13,552 nt of DNA from positions 1 to 13,552 of the forward strand of contig JAYWGJ010000395.1 in NCBI GenBank assembly GCA_043778315.1. The letters are read 5' to 3'. This document shows positions 7,144-13,055 of this stretch, piece by piece (the stretch's first letter is position 1; every line of letters begins with the position of its first letter). This DNA is from JBEEMU01 sp043778315. Lineage in GTDB: Bacteria > Bacteroidota > Bacteroidia > Chitinophagales > Saprospiraceae. The position numbers and the translations under genes were made by a program. The notes under the pieces are model-generated. The model ran no database searches. It was not told the DNA's origin and was given only the letters and a program-made list of their open reading frames with translations.

Positions 7144-7151
7144 TACCTTTG
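7144..7151 (+). promoter_or_regulatory. -7 promoter element TACCTTTG before the S8 protease
   Basis: TACCTTTG matches TAnnTTTG and is the same octamer found before miaB. It lies 77 bases upstream of the ATG, which would leave a leader of about 70 bases. A -33 TTG at the expected distance is not evident. A small palindrome GTAT-TATG-ATAC lies just upstream (about 7113-7124). Confidence 0.55.
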
Positions 7152-7228
7152 CGTCGTAATTTTTATATAGCATAAAAACTACGTTTTTTCAATCCATCTT
7201 TTTGTTAATCTAATTAAAATTATTATTC

Positions 7229-8866
7229 ATGACAATCAATGCAAAATGGCGCGCAGGCGCGTTATTGATAGCCGCAGTCGGCTTATCAAATGGCGTTTTC
7301 GCACAAGAAAAAGCACCCGAAAACTGGTTCAATCTTGATTACGGCACATCAAAAGTGTACGGTATGGGAACAGAAAAGGCGTATAGTGAGTTGCTAAAAG
7401 GCAAAACAGCGACCAAGGTTATCGTTGCCGTTTTGGACTCGGGTGTAGAAATAGACCACGAAGACCTAAAAGGAAAAATTTGGGTGAACACTAAAGAAAT
7501 AGCGGGCAACGGCAAAGACGACGACGGCAACGGCTATACAGATGACGTGAACGGCTGGAACTTTTTGGGTGGCAAAAAAGGCAACGTACTGCACGAAACC
7601 TTAGAAATGACACGCCTCTACAAAGAATTGATGGGCAAATACAAGGACATCAAGGAAAAAGACGTAAAAGATAAAAAAGAGTACGCGCTCTGGCAAAAGG
7701 TGTCGAAGGCGTATGATGCCGATTTGACCGAAAAAACAACACAACTCGAGTTTATCAAAGCCGCCGTTGCCGACGATAAAAAAGTGTTTGACTTGGCACA
7801 CAAAAAATTCGGCGCAGCCGTACTGACCAAAGAATTGGTCAGTACTATCGACGACAAAGACGAGGAATTGGGTGGTAAAACCAAAAAGAAACTCGTTAAA
7901 ATACTAACTGCTGGTACAGAAAACGACCGCGTCGAGTTATTGAAAAAATACATGGAAAGTGCGCAAGACGGCATCAAATATTCGTTAGGTTTGGACAATA
8001 ATATCCGCCAAGAAATGGTGGGCGACGACACTAACAACTCGGCTGACCGCAACTACGGCAACAACGAGGTGGAAGGACCCGACGCATCGCACGGCACGCA
8101 CGTTTCGGGCATCATTGCAGGCAACCGTACCAATAATTTGGGTATAAAAGGCGTTTGCGAAAACTGTGTAATCATGTCGGTACGTTGCGTACCTGACGGC
8201 GACGAACGCGACAAAGACGTGGCAAATGCAATCCGCTACGCGGTAGATAATGGCGCGCAAGTTATCAATATGAGTTTTGGTAAAGCGTTTCCGAAAGACA
8301 AAAAAGCGGTGGACGATGCGGTAGCTTATGCGCAGAAAAAAGGCGTACTTTTGGTACACGCGGCAGGCAACGAAAACACAAATAAGGATATGGAAATGAA
8401 CTATCCGAACCCATACAAAGCCGACAAAATAAAAACAAGTGCGCGCTACAAAAACTGGTTGGATATAGGCGCGATGACGTGGCACTCTGACGAGCAACTC
8501 GCGGCGTACTTCTCTAACTACGGCAAAACGACCGTAGATGTTTTCGCACCAGGTTTTGATATTTATTCTACTGTTCCTGACGGTAAATATGCGTCGTTCA
8601 ACGGCACGTCTATGGCTGCGCCGTGTACGGCAGGCGCGGCGGCAATGCTCCTCTCCTACTTCCCCGAACTCACGGCAGAGCAACTCGCCGACATCATCAA
8701 AAAATCCGCTAAAAAAGTGGATTTAGAGGTGGCGGTGCCAGGCGAAGAAGGCAAAAAGGTGAAATTCAGCGAACTCAGCATCACAGGCGGCACAGTAGAT
8801 GTGTACGAAGCGGTGAAATTGGCAGAAAAAACCAAAGGCAAACGCAAAATTGCTAAAAAAGCTTAA
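7229..8866 (+). CDS. S8 family subtilisin-like serine protease with large insertion in the catalytic domain
   Basis: The protein is 545 residues and starts with a Sec signal peptide (about residues 1-25, cleavage likely after VFA). The catalytic triad is visible: Asp70 in VIVAVLDSGVEIDH, His288 in DASHGTHVSGIIAG and Ser461 in FNGTSMAAP, with the oxyanion Asn381 in HAAGNEN. An acidic GNGKDDDGNGYTDDVNGW segment (93-110), typical of Bacteroidota subtilases, may bind calcium. Between it and His288 lies a charged, Lys-rich, largely helical insertion of about 165 residues. There is no prodomain of usual size and no T9SS sorting domain; the end is Lys-rich (TKGKRKIAKKA). It is probably periplasmic, though release to the outside is possible. 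It appears monocistronic, with its own promoter element and a terminator at 8893. Confidence 0.93.
   Translation: MTINAKWRAGALLIAAVGLSNGVFAQEKAPENWFNLDYGTSKVYGMGTEKAYSELLKGKTATKVIVAVLDSGVEIDHEDLKGKIWVNTKEIAGNGKDDDGNGYTDDVNGWNFLGGKKGNVLHETLEMTRLYKELMGKYKDIKEKDVKDKKEYALWQKVSKAYDADLTEKTTQLEFIKAAVADDKKVFDLAHKKFGAAVLTKELVSTIDDKDEELGGKTKKKLVKILTAGTENDRVELLKKYMESAQDGIKYSLGLDNNIRQEMVGDDTNNSADRNYGNNEVEGPDASHGTHVSGIIAGNRTNNLGIKGVCENCVIMSVRCVPDGDERDKDVANAIRYAVDNGAQVINMSFGKAFPKDKKAVDDAVAYAQKKGVLLVHAAGNENTNKDMEMNYPNPYKADKIKTSARYKNWLDIGAMTWHSDEQLAAYFSNYGKTTVDVFAPGFDIYSTVPDGKYASFNGTSMAAPCTAGAAAMLLSYFPELTAEQLADIIKKSAKKVDLEVAVPGEEGKKVKFSELSITGGTVDVYEAVKLAEKTKGKRKIAKKA
7820..7845. repeat. 11-bp inverted repeat with AGAA loop inside the S8 protease gene
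   Basis: GTACTGACCAA (7820-7830) and TTGGTCAGTAC (7835-7845) are exact reverse complements around AGAA. It encodes VLTKELVST in the insertion of the protease. Its core TACTGACC/GGTCAGTA is the same as that of the inverted repeat at 5994-6041. Confidence 0.8.
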
Positions 8867-8892
8867 CTGGCTGTATAACAATTGATTATAAT

Positions 8893-8933
8893 AAAAAGTC
8901 CCAAAACTGCAAGGCGTAGTTTTGGGGCTTTTT
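8893..8933 (+). terminator. Rho-independent terminator of the S8 protease gene
   Basis: CCCAAAACT (8900-8908) pairs with AGTTTTGGG (8918-8926) around a nine-base loop, followed by GCTTTTT. The five A residues at 8893-8897 can pair with the T-run, so it could also work for the convergent minus-strand gene that ends at 8988. It lies 27 bases after the protease stop codon. Confidence 0.9.
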
Positions 8934-8987
8934 GTTGTTGTAACGACAGAAAATTGTTTACTATTCGCTAACAAGTTGCTCAGTATT

Positions 8988-9635
8988 TTACTGATATAAT
9001 TCGTCCATTTTTTCGCGCAAATGCTCCAAAACAGCAAAAAGGTCGAAAACTTGATTAGTTGTAATGGCGTAAGGATCACTTATGGCATAGCTATTATTAT
9101 CCAAGACAACTACAAACCAGTTGCGCCCATTGACGTAAATACCATAAATCGGCGAGTCATTTTGATTGAGTTTTTGCGCCGCTACCATTGCAATAAGCAA
9201 CTGCCCAAGCGGGTCGTTATCCCGATTCTTTTCGGGTTTATATTCGTGTAGAAAAAAATAGGGTTGTTTCGGATTCTGCCGACCACGCGCCAGCATCCAC
9301 TCCACTTTCCCCGAAGTCGTTTTTGTGCCATTATCGTAGGTGACGGACATCGGACGTTGCGTAAAAACATTATATTTGGCATTAAAAAAATCAATTAAGC
9401 CAAGATAAATACTGATAAATAAAAATTTATACTCATCCTCGTTCCAGCCATCAATCAAATTTAATGCCCTGCACCGATATTTTTCTATCAAATCGCGTTG
9501 CGGGTGATCTTCTGCTAAACGCAATGTTTTTGTAATTTCCAAAAATGGCAAAGTATCTATTTTTTGAATACCAAAGGCTTCTTCTACAGCTTCTGCCTCC
9601 CAATCTTTAAATGATTTATTGATAGCTTTTTTCAT
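8988..9635 (-). CDS. PD-(D/E)XK nuclease-superfamily-like protein, function unknown
   Basis: The protein is 215 residues from the ATG at 9635-9633. An upstream in-frame start at 9719 would add 28 Lys/Ile-rich residues and run through the promoter, so it was not chosen. The N-terminal half is helical. The C-terminal half shows KVEWML (Glu112), then FFLHEYKPE (Glu131-x-Lys133), then DPLGQLLIAMVAAQ (Gln145) and GIYVNGRNWFVVVLDNNSYAIS. This order of Glu, ExK and a following Gln helix is what the PD-(D/E)XK core (as in restriction-like endonucleases) looks like. Similar stand-alone proteins occur in Bacteroidota and cyanobacteria with no known role. There is no adjacent methyltransferase or mobile element. 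Whether it is an active nuclease or a non-catalytic relative is not decided by sequence inspection alone. Confidence 0.72.
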   Translation of the reverse strand: MKKAINKSFKDWEAEAVEEAFGIQKIDTLPFLEITKTLRLAEDHPQRDLIEKYRCRALNLIDGWNEDEYKFLFISIYLGLIDFFNAKYNVFTQRPMSVTYDNGTKTTSGKVEWMLARGRQNPKQPYFFLHEYKPEKNRDNDPLGQLLIAMVAAQKLNQNDSPIYGIYVNGRNWFVVVLDNNSYAISDPYAITTNQVFDLFAVLEHLREKMDELYQ

Positions 9636-9668
9636 AATGATAATTTTTATTATTTGATTGTCAATACG

Positions 9669-9676
9669 CAAAATTA
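9669..9676 (-). promoter_or_regulatory. -7 promoter element TAATTTTG before the PD-(D/E)XK-like gene
   Basis: On the minus strand TAATTTTG matches TAnnTTTG and sits about 33 bases upstream of the ATG at 9635. No clear -33 TTG was found in the A/T-run upstream of it. Confidence 0.5.
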
Positions 9677-9796
9677 GTACTTTTTTGTGGTTTTTTAATT
9701 TTTTTATTACAATTTTCATTCTTTTTACTATTTTTACAGCACAATAAAGTACGCTACTTTTTTTTACTCCCGAACGACACTAATCACTAAAATCGT

Positions 9797-9817
9797 TAAT
9801 CACTAATCACTAATCAC
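9797..9817 (+). repeat. Heptamer tandem repeat (TAATCAC)x3 upstream of the hydrolase gene
   Basis: Three exact tandem copies of TAATCAC end eight bases before the ATG at 9826, and a fourth isolated copy lies at 9781-9787. The array occupies the place of the ribosome binding region or leader, so copy-number change could alter expression; that role is inference. Confidence 0.85.
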
Positions 9818-9825
9818 TAAAAAAT

Positions 9826-10680
9826 ATGCAATTACACACCATAAACACAGGTTTTTTTAAGCTCGACGGCGGCGCAATGTTCGGCGTAGTGACGCAACAA
9901 ATGTGGAAAAAACTCAATCCGCCAGACGAAAATAATATGTGTACTTGGGCAATGCGCTGCCTATTAGTGCAAACCGACGACGGACGTAATATACTGATAG
10001 ACACGGGTTTAGGCGATAAGCAAGACGCGAAATTCCGCTCGCATTTTGAGCCACACGGCGCAGCTACGCTGCTGCATTCATTAGCCGAAAAAGGACTGCA
10101 ACCCGACGACATCACCGACGTTTTTCTTACCCATTTCCACTTCGACCATGTAGGCGGCGCGGTAACTCGTAGCGCGAACGGAGAGCTGCTGCCAACCTTC
10201 GCAAAAGCGAAATATTGGACTAATAAACCGCATTACGATTGGGCGTTACAGCCCAATCCGCGCGAAAAGGCTTCGTTCCTAAAAGAAAATTTTGTACCGT
10301 TATTAGACCATAATGTATTAAATTTTATTGATATACAAGCAGATGTACAAATATATGACGGTTTTAGCGCGCATTTTGCGTTCGGGCATACCGAAGCCCT
10401 GATGACTCCACATATACAAATCGGCAACCGAACGCTCGTCTATTGCGCCGATTTGCTGCCGTCGGTAGGACATATCGGGCTGCCGTATGTGATGGCTTAC
10501 GACATTCGCCCGCTCGAAACGATGCGCGAAAAAGAAACGCTCCTGCGCAACGCAGCCGAGCAAAATTGGTTGCTGTACTTAGAACATGACCCTATCAACG
10601 AGTGCTGTACCGTCCGTTTCAACGAAAAAGGGCAAGTTGTGCTAGATAAAACGATGGTATTAGCGGATTTTATGGTATAA
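9826..10680 (+). CDS. Metallo-beta-lactamase-fold hydrolase (AHL-lactonase/AttM-like group)
   Basis: The protein is 284 residues. The binuclear zinc motif THFHFDHVGG gives His103, His105, Asp107 and His108. Further ligands of the fold appear as His188 (FGHTE), Asp209 (VYCADL) and His254 (YLEHDP). The N-terminal strand pattern with GRNILIDTGLGDK (about 53-65) is usual for soluble MBL hydrolases. It belongs with the group that includes quorum-quenching lactonases and similar ester or lactone hydrolases, but the substrate cannot be assigned. There is no signal peptide, so it is cytoplasmic. A heptamer array lies just upstream and a dodecamer array covers its stop codon; miaB starts 53 bases later in the same direction. 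Confidence 0.88.
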   Translation: MQLHTINTGFFKLDGGAMFGVVTQQMWKKLNPPDENNMCTWAMRCLLVQTDDGRNILIDTGLGDKQDAKFRSHFEPHGAATLLHSLAEKGLQPDDITDVFLTHFHFDHVGGAVTRSANGELLPTFAKAKYWTNKPHYDWALQPNPREKASFLKENFVPLLDHNVLNFIDIQADVQIYDGFSAHFAFGHTEALMTPHIQIGNRTLVYCADLLPSVGHIGLPYVMAYDIRPLETMREKETLLRNAAEQNWLLYLEHDPINECCTVRFNEKGQVVLDKTMVLADFMV

Positions 10681-10706
10681 AGTATGGTATAAAGTATGGT
10701 ATAAAG
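10671..10706 (+). repeat. 12-bp tandem repeat (TATGGTATAAAG)x3 over the hydrolase stop codon
   Basis: Three exact 12-bp units; the first contains the last codons and the TAA (10678-10680) of the hydrolase gene, and the third runs to four bases before the miaB promoter element. Units are in frame with the gene and each has an in-frame TAA, so changes in copy number would not alter the protein but would change the distance between the genes. Confidence 0.9.
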
Positions 10707-10709
10707 TAT

Positions 10710-10717
10710 TACCTTTG
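10710..10717 (+). promoter_or_regulatory. -7 promoter element TACCTTTG before miaB
   Basis: TACCTTTG matches TAnnTTTG and lies 16 bases before the ATG at 10734, which implies a very short leader. The -33 position falls inside the 12-bp tandem repeat, with no clear TTG, so the repeat supplies the upstream promoter sequence. Confidence 0.55.
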
Positions 10718-10733
10718 CCAAAAATAAAATTCA

Positions 10734-12215
10734 ATGAAACTGTACGACCAAAACCCAACCATCGACTTTTTGGCGCAAGCCGAAAAGCCGCTTGACGATA
10801 AGCAAAACGAGGATACGCACGCACACGACGAAACGCGGCAGGGCGAAGTTTTTTTTGTGGGTACACCCAAAGCAGAAAAATATTTTTATATAGAAAGTTA
10901 CGGCTGCGCGATGAACTTCGCCGACAGCGAAATAGTGGCGAGCATACTCCTCGAAATCGGTTACGCGCCAACGCGCATCATGGAAGAAGCGGATTTGTTT
11001 TTAATTAATACTTGCTCGATACGCGAAAAAGCAGAGGCGACGGTGCGCAAACGCTTAGAGCTTTTTGCCAAATACAAACGGCAACGCAAAGGGTTGATGG
11101 TCGGCGTACTCGGCTGCATGGCGGAACGCCTCAAACAAAAACTCGTCGAGGAGGACAAACTCGTCGATATCGTCGTAGGACCTGATGCTTATCGCGACCT
11201 ACCTAATCTCCTCAACCGCGCCGACGAAGGCAACCGCAGCGTCAATGTGCTGCTCTCCCGCGAAGAAACCTACTCGGATATTGCGCCCGTGCGCTTAGTG
11301 ACGAACGGCGTTTCGGCGTTCGTGAGCATCATGCGCGGCTGCGATAATATGTGTTCGTTTTGCGTAGTGCCGTTCACTCGCGGGCGCGAGCGCAGCCGCG
11401 ATGCGTTCAGTATCATCGCCGAAGCGAGCGACCTATTCCAAAAAGGCTACCGCGAAGTGACGCTACTCGGGCAGAACGTAGATAGTTACAAATGGGACAA
11501 TCCTGCTACGCAGACCACCGTCACTTTTGCTGATTTATTAGAAATGACCGCACTGATTAACCCTTTGCTACGGGTTCGATTTAGCACCTCACACCCGAAA
11601 GATATTACTGACGGAGTATTGTTTACGATAGCCAAATATAAAAATATTTGTAATTATATACATTTGCCTGTGCAAAGCGGCAACTCCCGCGTACTCGAAC
11701 TCATGAACCGCACCTACACCCGCGAGTGGTATATGGAGCGCGTGGCACGCATCTACGAACTGATGCCAGATTGTGCGATAAGCAGCGATATTATTTGCGG
11801 TTTTTGTACCGAAACGGAGGAAGACCACGCCGATACGCTCTCGATTATCGAGTATTCGCGCTTCACATTGGCGTATCAATATATTTATTCGGAGCGACCA
11901 GGTACGCTCGCTGCGCGCAAATACGCCGACGACATCACCGCCGAAACCAAGCAACGCCGCTTAGAAGAGGTGATAGAAGTGCAAAACCGCGTGAGTTTGG
12001 AGGGCAACAAATTGGATATTGGCAATACCTTTGAGGTGCTGATAGACGGCGACTCGAAGCGCAGCGCGGCGCATTGGGCAGGACGCACGTCACAAAATAA
12101 GGTTTGTATTTTTGAAAAAACACCCGACGACGGACTCGCCGCAGGCAGCTACACCACCGTTCTCATACACGATTGTACCAAAGCTACTTTGTTTGGTACA
12201 ATGGTAACTATCTGA
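10734..12215 (+). CDS. miaB: tRNA-2-methylthio-N6-dimethylallyladenosine synthase MiaB
   Basis: The protein is 493 residues. MiaB is a radical-SAM methylthiotransferase that converts i6A37 to ms2i6A37 in tRNAs reading codons starting with U. The N-terminal UPF0004 domain carries the cluster cysteines Cys58 (ESYGCAMN), Cys94 (INTCSIREKA) and Cys128 (GVLGCMAE). The radical-SAM motif is RGCDNMCSFCVVPFTRGRERSR, with Cys203, Cys207 and Cys210. Later family motifs are LLGQNVDSY, STSHPKD, LPVQSGN, MNRTYTREWY and SDIICGFCTET. A TRAM domain occupies about 425-493. The roughly 48-residue acidic N-terminal extension (before YFYIESYGC) is usual in Bacteroidota MiaB. It is preceded by a TACCTTTG element, so it is probably transcribed on its own. 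Confidence 0.97.
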   Translation: MKLYDQNPTIDFLAQAEKPLDDKQNEDTHAHDETRQGEVFFVGTPKAEKYFYIESYGCAMNFADSEIVASILLEIGYAPTRIMEEADLFLINTCSIREKAEATVRKRLELFAKYKRQRKGLMVGVLGCMAERLKQKLVEEDKLVDIVVGPDAYRDLPNLLNRADEGNRSVNVLLSREETYSDIAPVRLVTNGVSAFVSIMRGCDNMCSFCVVPFTRGRERSRDAFSIIAEASDLFQKGYREVTLLGQNVDSYKWDNPATQTTVTFADLLEMTALINPLLRVRFSTSHPKDITDGVLFTIAKYKNICNYIHLPVQSGNSRVLELMNRTYTREWYMERVARIYELMPDCAISSDIICGFCTETEEDHADTLSIIEYSRFTLAYQYIYSERPGTLAARKYADDITAETKQRRLEEVIEVQNRVSLEGNKLDIGNTFEVLIDGDSKRSAAHWAGRTSQNKVCIFEKTPDDGLAAGSYTTVLIHDCTKATLFGTMVTI

Positions 12216-12337
12216 TGTTACGCGCACAAGCCATTATATATTTAGGTTTGAAAGCTATTCTCTTTCTGACGATATAATAAGGTCGATAACTTAGGAGTTC
12301 GGGCGACCGACCTATTAGAATTGTCGGCGGGAACGGA

Positions 12338-12420
12338 GTGTAAAAAGGTGATAAACAGCGCACTGTTCGAAGCGCGACCTTTTGGGAGCTGCAAGTTTGG
12401 GCTGTGTTGCCTTTTTACGC
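12338..12420 (+). ncRNA. Possible structured RNA or dispersed element with competing stems
   Basis: GTGTAAAAAGG (12338-12348) can pair with CCTTTTTACGC (12410-12420), 11 pairs with one G-U on the plus strand. Its AAAAGGT part (12343-12349) can pair instead with ACCTTTT (12377-12383), closing a hairpin with inner GCGC/GCGC (12358-12361, 12372-12375). The two folds exclude each other. I have a vague memory of similar words repeating in other Bacteroidota intergenic regions, but this is unchecked. Confidence 0.35.
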
Positions 12421-12461
12421 GAAGAGTAGCCTGACAAGTCTAATAAGTCTTGATTTTTTGG

Positions 12462-12485
12462 TTCTTTTTTATCAAGAAAAAAGAA
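12462..12485 (+). terminator. A/T hairpin, possible bidirectional terminator
   Basis: TTCTTTTTT (12462-12470) and AAAAAAGAA (12477-12485) are a perfect 9-bp inverted repeat around ATCAAG. It has no GC-rich stem, but its T and A runs resemble termination hairpins of AT-rich genomes. It lies between miaB and the STAS gene, and 41 bases after the structured element. Confidence 0.4.
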
Positions 12486-12561
12486 TAAAAGAAACAATTA
12501 GTCCGTTTGCGTAATATCAATTAATAACTAATATTTACTTTATTTTTACACAAAAACATAG

Positions 12562-12915
12562 ATGAAAACATACACATTTTCTGCACACGAAAATTATATT
12601 ACCTTGCAGATCAATCATTTGCAAGGTATGCCGCATTATAACGACATCACCAACGCGATAGCCGCACACATAGAAAACGGCTGTATCTATTTTGTGATAG
12701 ATATAGCCGAATTGCAATATATTGACAGTGTGGGACTGAGTACGCTCATCACGATACTCACTAAGGCGCGCAACGCAGGCGGCGAAGTTGTGCTGTTACA
12801 ACCCGCACCGAAAGTCGAGAAAATGCTTATCGTGACAAAACTGCATAACCTTTTTTATGTAGCAACGAATGTAGCTGAAGCAGTGACGCATTTCAAAACA
12901 GAGAGTGTTTTGTAA
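12562..12915 (+). CDS. STAS-domain protein, anti-sigma factor antagonist (SpoIIAA/RsbV-like)
   Basis: The protein is 117 residues, the length of a single STAS domain. The core reads YFVIDIAELQYIDSVGLSTLITILTKARN, with the conserved phospho-acceptor context D-S-x-G at Asp55-Ser56-Val57-Gly58, followed by GGEVVLLQPAPKVEKMLIVTKLHNLF, as in SpoIIAA-like proteins. In the family the unphosphorylated form releases a sigma factor or another partner, and a serine kinase of the GHKL type (RsbW-like) phosphorylates the Ser. No such kinase, sigma factor or PP2C phosphatase gene is adjacent in this window, so its partner is encoded elsewhere. In Bacteroidota these proteins often act in signalling other than sporulation. 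The ATG at 12562 gives a complete domain. Confidence 0.9.
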   Translation: MKTYTFSAHENYITLQINHLQGMPHYNDITNAIAAHIENGCIYFVIDIAELQYIDSVGLSTLITILTKARNAGGEVVLLQPAPKVEKMLIVTKLHNLFYVATNVAEAVTHFKTESVL

Positions 12916-12919
12916 TGTT

Positions 12920-13038
12920 GGCGTTCGGGTTTTAGCCCGAACATAATAAAATAAGTTCGGGTTGAAACCCAAACGCCGTTACGGTTGAAACCCGAAAACA
13001 ATAAAGTAAGTTCGGGTTGAAACCCGAACGCCGTTACG
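12920..13038. repeat. Composite hairpin repeat cluster, copy 3 (multiple arms, two GCCGTTACG tails)
   Basis: Between two convergent genes lie GTTCGGG-TTTTAG-CCCGAAC (12923-12942), a degenerate hairpin GTTCGGGTTGAAACCCAAAC (12955-12974) ending in GCCGTTACG (12975-12983), a half copy (12982-12997), and the perfect hairpin GTTCGGGTTGAAACCCGAAC (13010-13029) ending in GCCGTTACG (13030-13038). GGCGTTCGGGTT (12920-12931) is the exact reverse complement of AACCCGAACGCC (13021-13032), bracketing the cluster. Spacers are A/T-rich (ataataaaataa, aataaagtaa). It appears to be the same element as at 417-481 with internal duplication. Confidence 0.88.
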
Positions 13039-13055
13039 GCTCCTAAACCCTCTGC

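Larger units (their letters stand above)
6905..7228. other. Gene-free leader region upstream of the S8 protease
   Basis: No gene was seen here. The stretch contains a near-direct repeat GAATTG(T/C)CCA around 6986-7005, the hairpin at 7003-7022, the doubled word GAAGCATA (about 7022-7037), an AT-rich stretch and the promoter element at 7144. The 206 bases on the other side of the tandem repeat (6515-6721) are AT-rich and show only the possible lipoprotein promoter. Confidence 0.5.
12216..12561. other. Gene-free intergenic region between miaB and the STAS gene
   Basis: No credible reading frame with family features was seen across these 346 bases. The middle (12338-12420) has strong potential for RNA structure, the right part has an A/T hairpin (12462-12485), and the last 70 bases are AT-rich and probably contain the promoter of the STAS gene, though no perfect TAnnTTTG was found (TACTTTAT near 12536 is a weak candidate). 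Confidence 0.55.

Noticed and set aside
7985..8683. 232-residue antisense open frame over the S8 protease
   Set aside because: It mirrors the codon structure of a clearly real gene on the other strand and has no domain features.
9636..9719. 28-residue N-terminal extension of the PD-(D/E)XK-like protein
   Set aside because: It runs over the TAATTTTG promoter element, and the residues are Lys/Ile-rich low complexity typical of translated AT-rich leader.
12315..12497. Short minus-strand frame in the miaB-STAS intergenic region
   Set aside because: Poly-Phe/Lys ends come from the A/T hairpin; there is no coding evidence, and the structure interpretation fits better.
12216..12561. tRNA or known riboswitch in the structured intergenic region
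   Set aside because: No cloverleaf with T-loop TTCRA and CCA-end stem was found, and no conserved riboswitch core was recognised.
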